This document shows, in pieces, positions 1-11,038 of a DNA stretch of 64,000 nucleotides; the first letter of the stretch is position 1; the number at the start of each line of letters is the position of its first letter. The position numbers were made by a program, and so were the translations under genes. The stretch comes from Pohlia nutans (Eukaryota > Streptophyta > Bryopsida > Bryales > Mniaceae): the NCBI GenBank assembly GCA_022496805.1, contig CM040085.1:36237811-36301810 (forward strand). Reading direction: 5' to 3'. Under the pieces are notes generated by a model. It was given only the letters and a program-made list of their open reading frames with translations. It was not told the DNA's origin and searched no databases.

Positions 1-1349
1 CTCCGTGCGCAACGATTATGTCTACATTGGTGTGCCTCGAACAACGGTGCGTTATCTAAATGACATCTCTGAGAAAATACAGTTGCCTCACTTTAATGGC
101 TACCGGGCACCTCCTCTTGATTGTACCTCCGTTTTGGCCTTATGATGTAAGGTTCATTACAAGAACGTCTGTTGCGTACATTTTTTCCTTATTTGGTGTA
201 CCGTTGAGGTTTCCTCTTCACGAGAGATGTTATTTGGATTGTCTTGTCCAAAGCGTTTTCCGGACCGTACTGGCACTTGAACCTAGCGCAACAGAACAAA
301 GGAATATCTGTTTGTCATTGACAATGCATGCGTCGACAAGCATTCTCGTGATTTGAGACTGGATAGTGCAGTGCAATGTACCTCAATGTTATGATTGCGG
401 TGACATCTCGGGCCTCTTTACCGGAATAGAGTTCTCGGTCCCGGGTTAGAAAGATACATTGAATATAGGATCTAAATCTTCTGTCGTCTTTGATGAAATT
501 CTCGTACCTATTCTAAGGGATATGAGAAATCCAGGTGACACCAATCGAGGGGAATGGATCACCATCTATGGTCTTACTAAATATCTTTCCATGTGAATGG
601 ACCAGGTGGGCATGGCTGAACCTTGTCTCATATGGTTTGTATGATCAGATCATGAGTCTGGAGGCATGAGTGCTCATAGTCACCGATCCAAGAGTTGTCC
701 AAATTGGGATCGAGAACCTTCGACAAAATCTCTCTCTTGACCGTTGACACGCCTGCGCCGAGGGGGCGCCACTTCGGTGCGAACGAACTCTCGGGCCTCC
801 GCCACTGCTCACCACTTTGTGTCAACCACGGTTTCTCCTAAATTCTTGATTACCACCTAAATCCCTAGCCACATTACCAAAACCGCCTAGAGAAAGCATA
901 GCATATCAAATCTTAATCCTGAACTGCACATCTTATTCCATGGAGTAGGAGAAATCAAATTCCCCTTCTCCCCCCCCTCCCAAATCCCCCAACGACTACC
1001 TTTTATCCATCAAGAGTCGATTGACTCTCGAACTTGACTCTCAACCTACTGCATGGGACTGGGATGGCCCTCGGTCGAGAGAGGGTGATGTGGAAGGTAG
1101 GCGATTATCGGGTAGAGAGCGCTATAGTAGACAGTAGATGGCAGAGAGTGCCACTGTGGAAGGCCGATGGTAGAGAAAGGAAAACAGGAACACGAAAGAA
1201 ATGTAGAAGCTAAATGGACAGTGTGCCCTGAGACTAGCGCCAGAACAGGCCCCAAATGGCAGGTGCATTAACGTCGACCGGGGGGGGGGGAGAGGGATTA
1301 GAGTCGGGGTGGTGATTTTAGTGTACTATGTACCCAATGAAAAATAGAG
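1..1349. other. Non-repetitive stretch without a supportable gene
   Basis: Base composition is closer to 45% GC than the surrounding DNA. A frame is open from the window edge to a stop at 143-145 on the plus strand and could be the end of an exon, but it has no recognisable domain or splice signal. A minus-strand frame at 628-825 is likewise unrecognised. A run of G occurs near 1280-1290. I see no RNA gene here. Confidence 0.3.
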
Positions 1350-1899
1350 TTAGCCCTTTGACGCGTCCGCGTCCATATAATGGACGACTAACACATTGCA
1401 ATTGTTCTTTTGACTACATCTTGTACAATTTTTCATCCATCCAAATTTCTCTTGGTTCTTGTGCTAGTTGACTATCATTTGTACAATATGGATTTTCAAA
1501 ATAAGATATTGTGAATTTTTGAAAAACAACACAATTGGTTTATGTCAAGTTTCATTCTTAGTTTCAAAAAGTGAGACCTTAAACATGATTTTCCAAAACA
1601 AGTAGAATCAAATAATGGAAACAATACCATCTCGTAGTGCATGTTATTCCAATTTCATTACAATAAATTTTAATTATTATGTGTTGATTTGGGATTTTTA
1701 ATTGAATTTCATGAGAGAACCTTGCAAACTTAATTGAAAAATATTAATAAAAAATATGATGAATCCAACCATACAGATGTGATCTTCACATTGACATTTA
1801 CAACTTAACTCTGTACATCAACAGTCCATTTTTGTTTTTCACCAAACATATTATAACGATCTTTGAAAACAGTGTTGAATCGGGACGGTAAAGGATTAA
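1350..1899 (+). mobile_element. MITE-like element, family A copy 1 (TTAA type, piggyBac-like ends)
   Basis: The element begins TTAG-CCCTTTGACGCG (first tetranucleotide one base off TTAA) and ends with the complementary motif followed by TTAA at 1896-1899. A second, inverted copy lies at 59298-59845, and a truncated third copy starts at 15981. Shared interior blocks include the stretch around 1390-1450 and the stretch ending 'aaaacagtgttgaat'. There is no coding capacity, so it would have to be mobilised in trans. The superfamily assignment rests only on the TTAA boundary and CCC-starting termini. Confidence 0.6.
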
Positions 1900-2160
1900 C
1901 TTAGATCACACTGATGAATTTTCACTGACCCGCAAATCAAGTTGTGCAAAAAGCCTGAAGAAAGGGTCGCCAAGACACCTAGTCCCTGCTCCCTCTGCCA
2001 CCTGTCTGCCACATCACATAAGTAGGCCTGCTCTGCTCTCACACGCCCCAAATAGAAAACCGTCTCTGATATCGCCAGCTCCAGGGGCTTCCACTCTCTT
2101 GCAGATCCTAACCTTCCACGTTGCACAATCGTGTCCGTCCATGCGATCCCAGCACCCACT

Positions 2161-2170
2161 CTTATATACA
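2161..2170 (+). promoter_or_regulatory. Probable TATA box of the small two-exon gene
   Basis: The sequence CTTATATACA lies about 210 bases upstream of the ATG at 2377, in a locally more GC-rich, C-rich stretch (about 1960-2280) typical of a plant 5' leader. The predicted start of transcription would be near 2195. Confidence 0.4.
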
Positions 2171-2376
2171 AGCTTCCGCCCTTTTCCAAATGTACAACCT
2201 CCAGATCTCACCTTCTCCTCCGTACTGCATCAATAGTGACAACTCTCCAGCTTCTCCGACTAGCTCAGCTTGATTTGAACAGTGTTCAAGGCCGGACTGC
2301 ATTCACTTGAATCGATTATTGAGTCCTCAGACAGTGGATTAATTTCTTACTACTGTGCCAGTTAGAAGTTGCTGCA

Positions 2377-3378
2377 ATGGAAGAGTTGCGACACACTGAT
2401 GCCAAAGTGTACGCAGCTACTCACCCTGGAGTTCGAGCCAGAGGCCACGTCAACAGGTACCTTAACTCTTTTCTGAGTTCCCACTCTCATCAAGCTTCAC
2501 GAGCATTGATTCTCTTTCCGTCACTTTAACCCAATATGTAGGAAACACTACTTGAGTGTCCGGTTGCACACTGCCTTTGAGCTCTCGCACTGTACCCATT
2601 CTAATAGTGAGATCACTCTAGTGCTCATGAGATCAGATTTACATCATGATTTCTTGTGCATAATTTCTTCAAAGTGGGATCCCTATTGAAGAAACAGGAT
2701 ACAACCCAATTTCCACTGAACTGTTTACTGATCGTACACATTTAGTCAGTAAAGTTCAATGAAGTGTATGAATAGATGAGTTGCTGTTGACAACAGGGAT
2801 CAATACATACTACCTCTAGTATCGAGAGAGAATATTTGCTATTGTATACACGTGATTTGACATTTTCCACATGCCAAGTTTTGAATTCGATCATGTAGGT
2901 TACCGGGTCATATAAAAGAGTTGTGTGTTATTAATGATCATACGCATATAGTCAGTATGTTCGATGAAGTGTATGAATTCATAGATGAGTTGTTGTTGGT
3001 AACAGGGATCAATACATGCTACCTCATTATTATCACGCTTTAGTATCGAGAGAGAATATTTGGCATTGTGTGCACGTGATTGGACTTCTTCAATGTGCCA
3101 AAGGGCCTGGTGATATAAAAGGGTTATTTATTGATGAGACGGGGATTGTTAAATTGTGCAGATACAACCCACGGTTGAGGTGGAAGCTGAGCAGATACAA
3201 CCCCATGAACAGGTTTCGGCTGGCCAAGTACAAAACCACGCACCCTGTAAAGTTTCAGGAAGCCCGAGCAAGGAGCCGGTTCAACTACATGAACCCTCTG
3301 TTTTACATCCGCCGTATTAAGTACAACCTCACTCACGTTGGCCGCCGTCACCACACCACCACCAGCACTGTCTACTGA
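2377..3378 (+). CDS. Small basic two-exon protein of unknown function, 98 aa
   Basis: Exon 1 runs 2377-2456 and ends CAACAG before a GTACCT donor. Exon 2 runs 3162-3378 after a TTGTGCAG acceptor. The phase matches exactly: the split codon becomes AGA and the joined frame is open to TGA at 3376-3378. The 98-residue product is very basic and aromatic. From about residue 27 it has repeated R/K-Y-N-P style motifs (RYNP, RYNP, KYKT, NYMNP, KYNL) and a His/Thr-rich end. There is no signal peptide or membrane segment. I recognise no family. The AUG is chosen because it follows the TATA-bearing leader and is the first ATG of the open exon. The alternative, that exon 2 is only a chance ORF, is less likely because splice phase, donor and acceptor all agree. 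Confidence 0.6.
2726..3145 (+). repeat. Tandem duplication inside the intron of the 98-aa gene
   Basis: About 205-210 bases are repeated twice (roughly 2726-2935 and 2936-3145). Matching landmarks are 'gaagtgtatgaat', 'acagggatcaatacat', 'tatcgagagagaatattt' and 'atataaaagrgttrt'. The copies differ by point changes and a small insertion. The second copy abuts the exon 2 acceptor. Confidence 0.65.
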
Positions 3379-4132
3379 TGAGTACTGGATCATCATCTGC
3401 TTCTATTAATTGTAAGGATTAATTAAGCTGGAGGTCTCCGATAATCCTATGGCTAGTGTGTTAATTAATTACTTAGTGCGTTACTACTGTGTACATGGAT
3501 CTTGTGTACCATATTCGGGTTGGGTGAACTCAGGCTTAGTTTTCGTAGCTTTTGGGACTGTACTGGTCGTTCAATGCTGTACAGTAAGCATATTAATGTG
3601 AATTAAGGTTTTTTGAATGCAATCCTTTGCTTCACGGTTTCCATCTTGCTTGCTGTGATGAGGTTTAAGACCAATGCTTTCATGACTGGAGTGATCTTTA
3701 AATTCCAAGATGTACGAATGCATGATGTGTTTTCTTCTTTTATTTTACTAATAAGGTCGTTATCTTTCCTTTTATACCAAGAGAACGTTAGTACCAATGT
3801 TGTATTGGTAATATATGAAATCAATGAAAGTAGCGGACTTCAAATGGGTATTTAGAATGATCCATTGTTCAAAGTTTCAATGTAGAAAGATGTGGAACCG
3901 ATCTAATGTTGATTTGTTGCCTCTTTTGCACTCATTTAAGGATGATTGAAAGTTTTACCAAGGGAAAAAGGAGTCACAGTATTCATGATGTTTTTAAGTA
4001 TTCTTGAGAATTTCAATAGTACCAGTGCATTTTAAACCAATGTAGTGGGTAGAACGTTCAATGTTGAATGTTCAACATTGGAATGAAAGAAATAATAGGA
4101 ATGGGCAAAATTGTAATGTACAGTGACAGCTT
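3379..4132. other. 3' flank of the small gene, no gene seen
   Basis: AT-rich sequence, presumably holding the 3' untranslated region and polyadenylation region of the 98-aa gene. Overlapping open frames on both strands at 3603-3855 mirror each other and look like chance ORFs. Confidence 0.4.
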
Positions 4133-5000
4133 TTAACCCCTAAATGCAAGAGCCCTCTCCAAATTCGGCAGTTTTGCAAAGATGCATTATAAAATGCAAT
4201 TAAGAGGGGTATTTTGAACTTGATGTATGAATAAAAGATGTGCACCCGGGGAAGTCACTGTCAAGAATTTAGATAACTATGAGAGAACAAATATAGGGTG
4301 TCTTTTATTCATTTGAAATAAAAATTATAAATTTCTAGAAGTAATATAGGGTGTTTTAAAACCAATTTGGGAATATGTAAGAATATTCTTAGAATATATG
4401 GAATGTACCCTAAATATACTATAAATAGTAGAATATTCCAATTATTTCATAGCCCCCCATTAAATTCCATTTGTTCGCTCATATGTACCCAAAATTTACA
4501 CTAAGTGACTTCCCTAAGGATATACATGATAAATTTTAGATTCTATCCATATGGTTAGATCTATGATTGCAATCACCAATATTTTTGTATAAAATTGGAA
4601 GCTTAAAATTCAAAATTCTTTTATAAATCAATTATGAATAAGATATTGAGAATCTATTGATGAAATTTGTTGTAACCGGTTGAAATGTAATACTCTAATT
4701 GTAGTGTTTTTTGGGGATTTTATAGTTGCTTACTTTTATGAGTTGACTTTTTTAGGAGCACTTTGGAACACTTCTGAACTAAAATCTTAAATTTTTTTTG
4801 GTGAATCCCTGCAACATGAAATGAAGCATAAATTTTCACAAATCATCGTGTTTCTAATCGGTTCTCACATGCATGTAGCTAACTTCCCATACAATCTATA
4901 GAAAAAAATTTACACTGTTAAAAGTGCATGATGGATGAGAAAACATGGATGAAATATGCACATCGTCAAAAACATGGAGGCTTAGGCAATTAAGGGTTAA
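4133..5000. mobile_element. MITE-like element, family D (TTAA type)
   Basis: Flanked by TTAA at 4133-4136 and 4997-5000. The left end reads CCCCTAAATGCAAG and the complement of the right end reads CCCTTAATTGCCTAAG, so the termini are imperfect inverted repeats. The interior (868 bp overall) is AT-rich and non-coding. The resemblance of the left end to families B (18011) and C (62492) supports the call, but only one copy is present here, so the borders are less certain than for A and B. Confidence 0.4.
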
Positions 5001-5680
5001 AGTGACACTTATTAAGTATATGACCAAGGTTATGTTCCACTGGCCTTTTGTCCGGTAGACACTGGGTTATTAACATTACAAACAGACACTTTATTCACGC
5101 CGGCCTCGAAAGAGGACCAAAGTTTCTATCTATCTATAACCAAGGTTGTTATACTCAATGGGTTTGGGTCTTGAAAGGTGGATAGGATGGGCAAATTCGA
5201 CTAGACGGGAATGCGGTCCATTGGACGTCGTAACAACCATATAATAGACATTATCAGTACTTCTACTATTGAACATTGGTATTTTGATTTTGAGAAGGAT
5301 GATTTTATAAAATCTTTACATTAGGGTTTTTCAATTATGTCACAAGAGAGGTGAGATTGTCCTTTGCAACGTCGTTTTCTCTCATTTTTTTCTAATTGGC
5401 CTTCAATCACAAAACATAATGTGTTGTCCACCTTAAGATGGATGATAACACTTAACAATGGAAGAATTGTCAAAGAATGTGAGAGCACTACACACGGAGT
5501 GTTGTCCAATGATGAGAATTGGCAATGATGGAAGTGGCTACTCTAAAACCTCCTAAGGCCAACTTTACACAAGAAGCAATTACACCAAAACTTCTCTAAT
5601 TTGACACAATGTACAAGAAAAAAAACTAGGTTTTGGATCATTTAAGTCACAAGGGTCGAGATTAAAAGGACCAAATTCCT
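5001..5680. other. Intergenic, no gene seen
   Basis: AT-rich. The minus-strand frame at 5321-5509 has no recognisable content. Confidence 0.4.
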
Positions 5681-5886
5681 ACTACACCAATTACTGCCAT
5701 TACTGTGAGTCATAGTAATTCAGTATTCTCACAGTAAGTGTGGTATTAGAACGTGTGATTCACACTAATTGAAAATTCTCACAGTGAGTAGGGATGATTG
5801 TGTGTAAAGTTTAACACTAAATGAGGGTTGGTGGGAAATCTCACACTGATTCTGTGACTCACAATAATGGCAATAACCGGTGTAGT
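5681..5886. mobile_element. Small MITE with 32-bp inverted termini
   Basis: The left end starts ACTACACC and the right end is its complement, GGTGTAGT. The match continues over about 32 bases with a few mismatches, out to the shared block TGTGAGTCA/TGACTCACA. The 206-bp interior carries short repeats of 'tcacactaa' and 'ctcacagtga'. It resembles the larger element at 32026-32405, which also starts CTACAC, and the two probably belong to one broad group. No coding capacity and no clear target-site duplication. Confidence 0.6.
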
Positions 5887-7895
5887 GTTTCTAGCTTCTA
5901 AGGTCTAGTACAATTCTTTGATTCGTGTGAAGTGCCGCTACTATGACACCAGCCTAATGACCGAGTAGAAAAGGAAGTGACCAGTAGGCATTCGACGTCG
6001 TTGGAATTTGGTATAAACGGTATGCATGTAGGGCCATGGTGGTGAAATCGGGACCTCAAGGTTTCAGCAAGAAATTTGAGGATACCAGCGACTGGTGGGA
6101 TTGCTCTGGAACGAATAATGAACATTCAAACTGCTGCAAGCATGCTTTGTGGTAAAAATGTAATTTTACAATATTCTTACAAATGAATTTGCACATACTA
6201 TTCTATACGTTACAGCTGCTAAATCTTTCCTACACAACAAAAGTGTAGCCAGAATTTGTGTCGTATCTACTCTATACTAGTGTAGCAGACAGTATCACAT
6301 ATACCGTGGTACTGTGATAATGTGTAAGCAGACAGGTACACAGAACAGTCCCGAGGCTTATCTCGCTTCACAAGGCCAATTTGTTCTCGACACAGGAGCG
6401 AATTCGAATGGTAGCAAACGATAGAAGTATGCTGAACTTCTGCCCCGAATCAGCAGGAATTAGATCCTACATGATGCAACAACGTGATGCTAGCTCAATT
6501 ACCGCCTCACAATCGGCGTCTCCAATACACAATCCATGTTGGATGGCAGACGTTTCTGAAAGACAGCAACAATAACAATTCCTTCAATCCCAGTTCGGGT
6601 GGCCAGCATTTATCAGATATAATGTACGGGGAGCTACGCTGTGATGATATGGTTCCACGAGAAGTGTTGAAGAACACTAAACTAAGATTAAAGATTCACT
6701 TAACAAGAGAACTTCATGATTACTCTTGAAAAATTGAACTAATTGCAAATGCCGTGTACAGCAACTTTTCTTTTGAAGTCCCTGACAATGGCGTGGCTAA
6801 AATGCTGGAGATCAGGGTTTCTATTCTGAGGCCATTGAGGGACTTGAAAAGAAAAGCTGTACAACAAAGAAAAATTCAATGTGGTGGGCAACAGGAACCA
6901 ACAGTAAAAGCTATGATTTGAATCCTAGGAATGAGCATCAGGGCTTGCTGACAGAAGATGACGAGAGCTAAGTAAGGGCACAAGAGAAAAAGGTTCTATC
7001 CATGATGACATCTGGTGTGGGTTAAGTTCATACGCAGCGGAGTGACTCGAGTGAGTGTGCTCCGTGCAGCTCCTACAGCTCCTAGTGGTAAAGTTTCATT
7101 TCCGTCTCCTGCAAGTTCATCCTGAAGTTTTCCGTTTGTCAGCTTATTCTGCCAACCACACACTCAAATGTGTAAGTATACAGCATTTTCGTAGGAAATT
7201 CACGAACACAAACCAAAACATCGAGGTCTATTGCAAGACTAAATAGCTACGTGAAAGCTGCTCTTCGGTGGGAAGTTGGATTACACTCATCCATTCATCG
7301 TGGCAATGAATACTAACGAGTGCCGTCTAAAAAACCCGTCTGCACATGGCCTGTAAATCCCAGCGATGCTCGATACATTTGCTAAAAAAACGCGAGCACA
7401 ACGGAACATCAAGACTTGAAATACAAGGAAAGGGTACTCGAGGAGAGTACACACCCAGGGGTTGGAAGCACAGATGCCATGCATGCAGAGTGGTTCTAAA
7501 CCTTACTCCTCTGGTAACGAAGGGCGATTTTGTGTAGCCCAGATACGAATTGCGTTTGAGCTTCAATAGCAAACGAAGCTCCTTATTTTCTTCTGCTAAC
7601 AAGTATATCTACAAACCACATACAGTAGAAGTTAAAATTCCGTATTAGTAAGTTTATCACTTACAAGACAACGGGATGTAACATCGCCGGTTACACATTC
7701 AGATCCGTGCAATACGCAATATCATTTCACATTCGTCTAAGAACTTGTAATACAAGCAACCGCATCTCACAGCACTGACCCTTCAGATAGGAAGGAAAAA
7801 CGTTAAACCTTTTCACAACAGCAACATCAGGAGAGAGCTTATTTAGTATGTAATGCATGTCTGTAATCCAATGGAAAGCTGTATAGCAGAAGTAC
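5887..7895. other. Gene flank, possible 3' exons of the coiled-coil gene
   Basis: Most of this stretch is unassigned. On the minus strand, after an acceptor-like 'ttagcag' near 7590, a frame with coiled-coil character (AEENKELRLLLKLK) runs into 7400-7600 and may be a terminal exon of the gene upstream, but its phase does not fit the preceding donor as I read it. The plus-strand frames at 6381-6729 and 7055-7246 are unrecognised. Confidence 0.3.
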
Positions 7896-10800
7896 CTGCT
7901 CTTGGGCTTTTTCAAGATTGCTCTTACAAATTGCCACTTCCTGCCTCAAGGCGTCTGCCTCCATAAGCAAAGATTTCATACCTTTCTCGTACACCTTCAT
8001 CCTGTGTCCAAGGTTTCAACCACCTGGTCAACAAGCAGTTATAAGAACTTGGAATGTATAGGTATTGATGCACTGTGAAAGAACCTTAAGAGAACCCAAC
8101 TGCACACTGGCCGCAAACCACAAATGAAAAATGATGAATTAAAATGAACGTGCCAGCCTAAAACAAAGTCCCCTTGAAAGGCCACGCATACCTTTCACGA
8201 CTCCCTTCACCTTCAGTCCATTTCTTTAAGAGCCTGAGGATCAACATAATCATGGGATGCACAAGAAGCGAACTTAGCATTGTCTAGTGAAATGACTTCT
8301 AAGGTTGGAAAAATGAGATTTTGGGAAGGCACACAGAAACCACTTTCGACGGACAATTGATCTACTGGTGATTGCTTCAAGAATGCATGTTCTCTTTAAC
8401 GTATAGTGACCATTATGGCGCAGGAATGTACCATACCCTAAAACTACCTCCCGTACTGGCATGCAGATGAAAATTTCAAAACAACTAAATATTAGATATG
8501 AACAGTAAGACGAGATTTCCCTGAATCATGGAAAAGAATCAGGACTCACCTTTCACGACTTGACCGGAACTCCCCTTGCATACGTTTTAAGATGGCCTTA
8601 AACTGGAGGTTAAGGGATGAAATGGCTTCGTCTCTTTCCTGCTCGAGTGCTCTTATCACTCCAGCCGATACGGCAGATGACACCATTCTGGAAACACTGA
8701 CCTCATCTCTAGCAGTTTCCATGGCTGAACAGGCTTCCTGTATTCTTTTGAGCTCTGTCGATGTTTCCTCGTAACGCTGCACGGCCATGCCCAAAACCAA
8801 CGATGTGTTATTATCGACCTCCCCCGATTGGATCACAGCCCAGTAGTATGCCAGATAACCAGTGAGAAAAGAGCTAATTTCTCTCGCATCTAAGAGATCC
8901 AAAAGAATGATGCACAATAGAGTTCTGATCCGCCCATTAACCAGTACGAAAGTGTTTTAGATCAACATGTGTTACGAGAAGGTGCAGTCATTGTAAACTC
9001 GAGGAGAGTCATCGCCAACATAAAAAGTTTAACATCAACCCGTTATACCTGGTTTGCTTCAGTAAGCAGAATCTCCAGCTGCAAGTTACGCTCCCTTACA
9101 AGCTCCTCCGCGTTGTTGTGCTCTACTTTAACACAGGAACTGACAGCGTCTGCCTCATCTTGAAGTCTGCAGCCCGGGAAAGACGAGTTATAGATCAAAC
9201 GAAGTCTCTATCAATTACGAAGAACTTGAGAATATGTTCAAACACGTGATGCGCTGGATCTTTCATACTTTGGAAAGCAGTCAGATTTTGATACTACATT
9301 TATTTACCTCAGTAATTTCGATTCCAAATCTGCGAGCTTCAGTCTCAAGGCAGGTACATCTTCCTCATCAAGGATCTGAAAAAATCATTGAAGTTCAACC
9401 TCCTCATGCATAATATTCATCAAAGGCATATACTGTCAAGAAACTAACCCCCGCAAGCATATCAATCGACAGGCATGTAAAACGTGCTATAAATGACGTT
9501 CCACGATCTCATACAGAATTAGCTAAGATACGGCATCTGAACATGGGCCTGATTACGCGCTCAGCAGTCCTATACAATCACGATTCTCTAAGGGTGAGAG
9601 ATGTCAAGAAGCACCTCTGCAGGTAAAGGATGTACTGCTGCGGTGCAACCTCTGATATTTTCGAGTTCCTGCAGCAATTCTTCCATCCTTCGATTGGCCT
9701 CATCAGCTCTGTCCTCGGCTTGGGCTGCCCGTTCCTCGGCTTCGTCGGCAACTTCCATGAATACTTCGCGGTCATTGTGATACAGATTGCACTCATTTTC
9801 TAAGCGAGTACATTCTTGAGTTAGCGCCTCGCAATCTAGGGTCAGCGACTTACATTCGGCCGCAAGTCTCTGGGTCTCAGCCACTTGTCTCTTCAAAGCT
9901 TGCGCATTCAGAGAAGCCTCTTCCTGCGATATCAGAAGCACGCTTAGTCCGCGACAACTCGGACTCGTTGTATCACATTCATCAGGCACTTCATACTTCA
10001 GCTTGTTCCAAACCAATCTAGTGGCTGCTTTCGCAGCATAAACTATTCGATATTGAAAAAGAAAATATTGACCAAAAGAGCAGGGAATCTGAAAAATATA
10101 CTAAAAGAGAAGCCTCCGAAGTTCTAGTCAATCAGTGATGACTTCTCCACCAGCTCTTTCCCCCGTTTATTCAGAATTATTACGACTGCCGATAACGTAG
10201 ATTTTTCAGTCACCCGAGAAAATTTAAGCAAGGCAAGAAAAGATGACACGACAGCACTTCTAACACCACAGAGCTTACGATGAGAAACGAGTTTTGATAT
10301 TCCTCTTCAGTAGCGAGATTAAGTGACGAGGTCGAGTAATCCTCTCCAATTTCGAGACTGCTAACTACTGAGAATCAGGCATTGTCAACCATGCTAAAGG
10401 ACATTGTTAACCAGGCCGAGAAGTATAGCGAAGTGCGTGGATATATAGTCGATCCTCGATTAAAGGAGGTACCGATCCTGTGCATTCCTAAGCCTTACCA
10501 ACATCTACTGACCAATCGTTATAATTCCAGACGAGCGATTGAGGCATTTCAAGTGAGATGGCAGTCCTTTAGGTACGTTTCTTTCGTTTCTCCACATAAT
10601 CGTTCGACTCTAATGCCCGACCACGTACTCTAGTATGAGTTAATTCTCACCGCAGGAGGAGCAATGACATTAGGAGAACTCGAGGTCTTAGAAGGCCAAA
10701 ACTCTTGAGATTAGAATCAAAGATACGTTTACACGAAGACAAATGCTGTTTCCCTTACGCTGCTGATTGGACTAGTGCAAGATCAGCATACACGACAGCG

Positions 10801-11038
10801 AAAAATAAAATACGCTTACCCTGGATTTCGTACATCTCATATCTGCCTCCTCCAAGCGCTGTAGAAGCACATACACTTGTTCCTGGAGTTGTCTCTGAGA
10901 ATCCACTGCTTCCGAAAACTTCACCTCCCAGTAATCTTGACAACTGCAAGGCTCAAGTATATTGCAAACAGTTTCTTGCACATACTTCTCTACCTCAGCC
11001 GGCAAGGTCGTTGAAACATCTTTGTCGAACCTCTCCAT
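7896..11038 (-). CDS. Multi-exon coiled-coil protein of unknown function (3' end uncertain)
   Basis: I reconstruct exons at 11038-10820, 10357-10279, 9923-9615, 9375-9308, 9166-9049, 8776-8550, 8233-8192 and 8001-7896. Each has a GT donor and AG acceptor, and phases agree from 9923 down to 7896 without a stop. A 36-base exon at 10686-10651 is possible. The product is rich in Glu, Gln, Leu and Ala. The longest exon (9923-9615) has heptad-like E/A/L repeats (RVAQAED, ADEANRRMEELL), strongly suggesting a long alpha-helical coiled coil. A more upstream ATG at 11164-11162 or a hydrophobic segment around 11200 could belong to another first exon. There is no catalytic motif. It could be a cytoskeletal, nuclear-matrix or endomembrane tether; the sequence does not decide. 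The exon structure looks intact, so the gene is probably functional. Confidence 0.55.
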
